Shown: positions 62,811 through 64,000 of the stretch, piece after piece
Numbering within the stretch: position 1 is the first letter of the stretch
Layout of the letters: every line of letters starts with the position of its first letter
DNA from: Nissolia schottii
Lineage: Eukaryota; Streptophyta; Magnoliopsida; Fabales; Fabaceae
Length of the DNA stretch: 64,000 nucleotides
Assembly: GCA_003254905.1 (NCBI GenBank)
Contig: QANU01033078.1
Coordinates: 103,000 to 166,999 of the forward strand
Direction of reading: 5' to 3'
Program-made: the position numbers and the translations under genes
The notes under the pieces: generated by a model
The model's input: the letters and a program-made list of their open reading frames with translations, nothing else
Databases searched by the model: none
Told to the model about the DNA's origin: nothing

Positions 62811-64000
62811 GGCATGCTCAATTATGTTTGTAATAAAACAATAAGATCAACAAAGCAACTTATAAACAATTATCAACAGATGCAATTCTTTAATATGCAA
62901 GACAATAATATAAGTTTGCAATAAATAAAGAGATAGAGTTAGAGAGATTGCAAACAGTGATTTATCCTGGTTCGACCACCCTTGTGATCTACGTCCAGTC
63001 CCCAAGCGACTTGCTCAAGATTTCTCCACTATCATCAAGCTTCTAACTTAGGTGCTTGATAAACCTTTACATCCAAGAGCACTCCTCACACTTAGGATCC
63101 CCCACCTTTGTGTAGAAGCCTCAAGAACCAAACCTTAGGGATACCACACCCTAAGAAACTAGAGGGATACCACACCGTCTTTACAAGTGTATGAATTTGA
63201 GTAGAAAAAGAAACTCTTTCAAAGAGTGGATAATAGAAATTGAAGCACAATATTTGCTTTGCAAATATAACTCTCTTGTAGAGTAGATGATACAACTTGA
63301 AGCTCTACTAGGAGTATTGACAATATCTCTCTTTTGCTCTTATGATGATGGAAAATATTAATCCATTGATAGAATGAAGTATAAGGATGATAGAAGTGAA
63401 GAGCTTGGGTAGAAATGAGAGTTTAATGGGCATGCTCAATTATGTTTGTAATAAAACAATAAGATCAACAAAGCAACTTATAAACAATTATCAACAGATG
63501 CAATTCTTTAATATGCAAGACAATAATATAAGTTTGCAATAAATAGAGAGATAGAGTTAGAGAGATTGCAAACAGTGATTTATCCTGGTTCGACCACCCT
63601 TGTGATCTACGTCCAGTCCCCAAGCGACTTGCTCAAGATTTCTCCACTATCATCAAGCTTCTAACTTAGGTTCTTGATAAACCTTTACATCCAAGAGCAC
63701 TCCTCACACTTAGGATCCCCCACCTTTGTGTAGAAGCCTCAAGAACCAAACCTTAGGGATACCACACCCTAAGAAACTAGAGGGATACCACACCGTCTTT
63801 ACAAGTGTATGAATTTGAGTAGAAAAAGAAACTCTTTCAAAGAGTGGATAATAGAAATTGAAGCACAATATTTGCTTTGCAAATATAACTCTCTTGTAGA
63901 GTAGATGATACAACTTGAAGCTCTACTAGGAGTATTGACAATATCTCTCTTTTGCTCTTATGATGATGGAAAATATTAATCCATTGATAGAATGAAGTAT
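62811..64000. repeat. 618-bp direct duplication, second copy cut by window end
   Basis: 62811-63428 and 63429-64000 are nearly identical (differences such as AATAAAGAG/AATAGAGAG near 62935 and GGTGCTTG/GGTTCTTG near 63050). The small minus-strand frames at 63092-63295 and 63710-63913 are the same peptide shifted by 618 and show no known domain. Whether this is a tandem array, a duplication or an assembly overlap cannot be judged, since the second copy runs off the edge. Confidence 0.85.

Overview
The window is nuclear DNA from a flowering plant, most likely a eudicot; a legume is possible but unproven. The evidence is two intron-rich plant housekeeping genes, Tat-lineage Ty3/gypsy retrotransposons, Helitron-like material, MITEs and AT-rich intergenic DNA. 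No CRISPR array, operon, rRNA or tRNA gene was seen.

Host genes. A bystin (Enp1-type ribosome biogenesis) gene lies on the minus strand at 5032-10830 with nine well-supported exons and a last exon whose acceptor is unclear beside an assembly gap. A gene for the 50-kDa subunit of cleavage stimulation factor (CstF50/CSTF1, a WD40 protein of mRNA 3'-end formation) lies on the plus strand at 43287-54548. It can be followed through 14 exons with consistent phase (434 codons), and two of its 13 introns need a GC donor. Both genes carry transposons in introns.

Layout. 1-3177: gene-free DNA with promoter-like and cryptically simple tracts. 3178-3896: broken LTR piece. 5032-10830: bystin. 11293-23950: a block with a Helitron-like start, a nearly intact multi-exon RPA70-like gene carrying one nonsense codon, degenerate repeats, an F-box pseudogene and a set of unidentified short exons. 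23951-34240: minus-strand Ty3/gypsy Tat element (Tat-1), decayed, split by a solo LTR at 28998-32485. 34241-36776: gene-free DNA. 36777-42554: solo LTR holding a second solo LTR of the same family at 38347-41646. 43287-54548: CstF50, with another solo LTR in intron 3 and MITEs in introns 7, 9, 11, 12 and 13. 55156-62690: second Tat element (Tat-2), plus strand, with 5' LTR, PBS, gag, pol and an antisense ORF. 62811-64000: a 618-bp direct duplication running off the window.

Most notable: (a) an LTR family with ends TGTAACATCC...GGGTGTTTCA present as four complete solo copies, each with a perfect 5-bp target duplication, two of them nested; (b) in both Tat elements, a cluster of CGGT-N4-ACCG dyads between the convergent pol and antisense genes, spaced 31-34 bp in Tat-2; (c) two GC-AG introns in CstF50; (d) the Helitron-like block with its RPA-like gene. 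Everything rests on reading the sequence; no database search was run.
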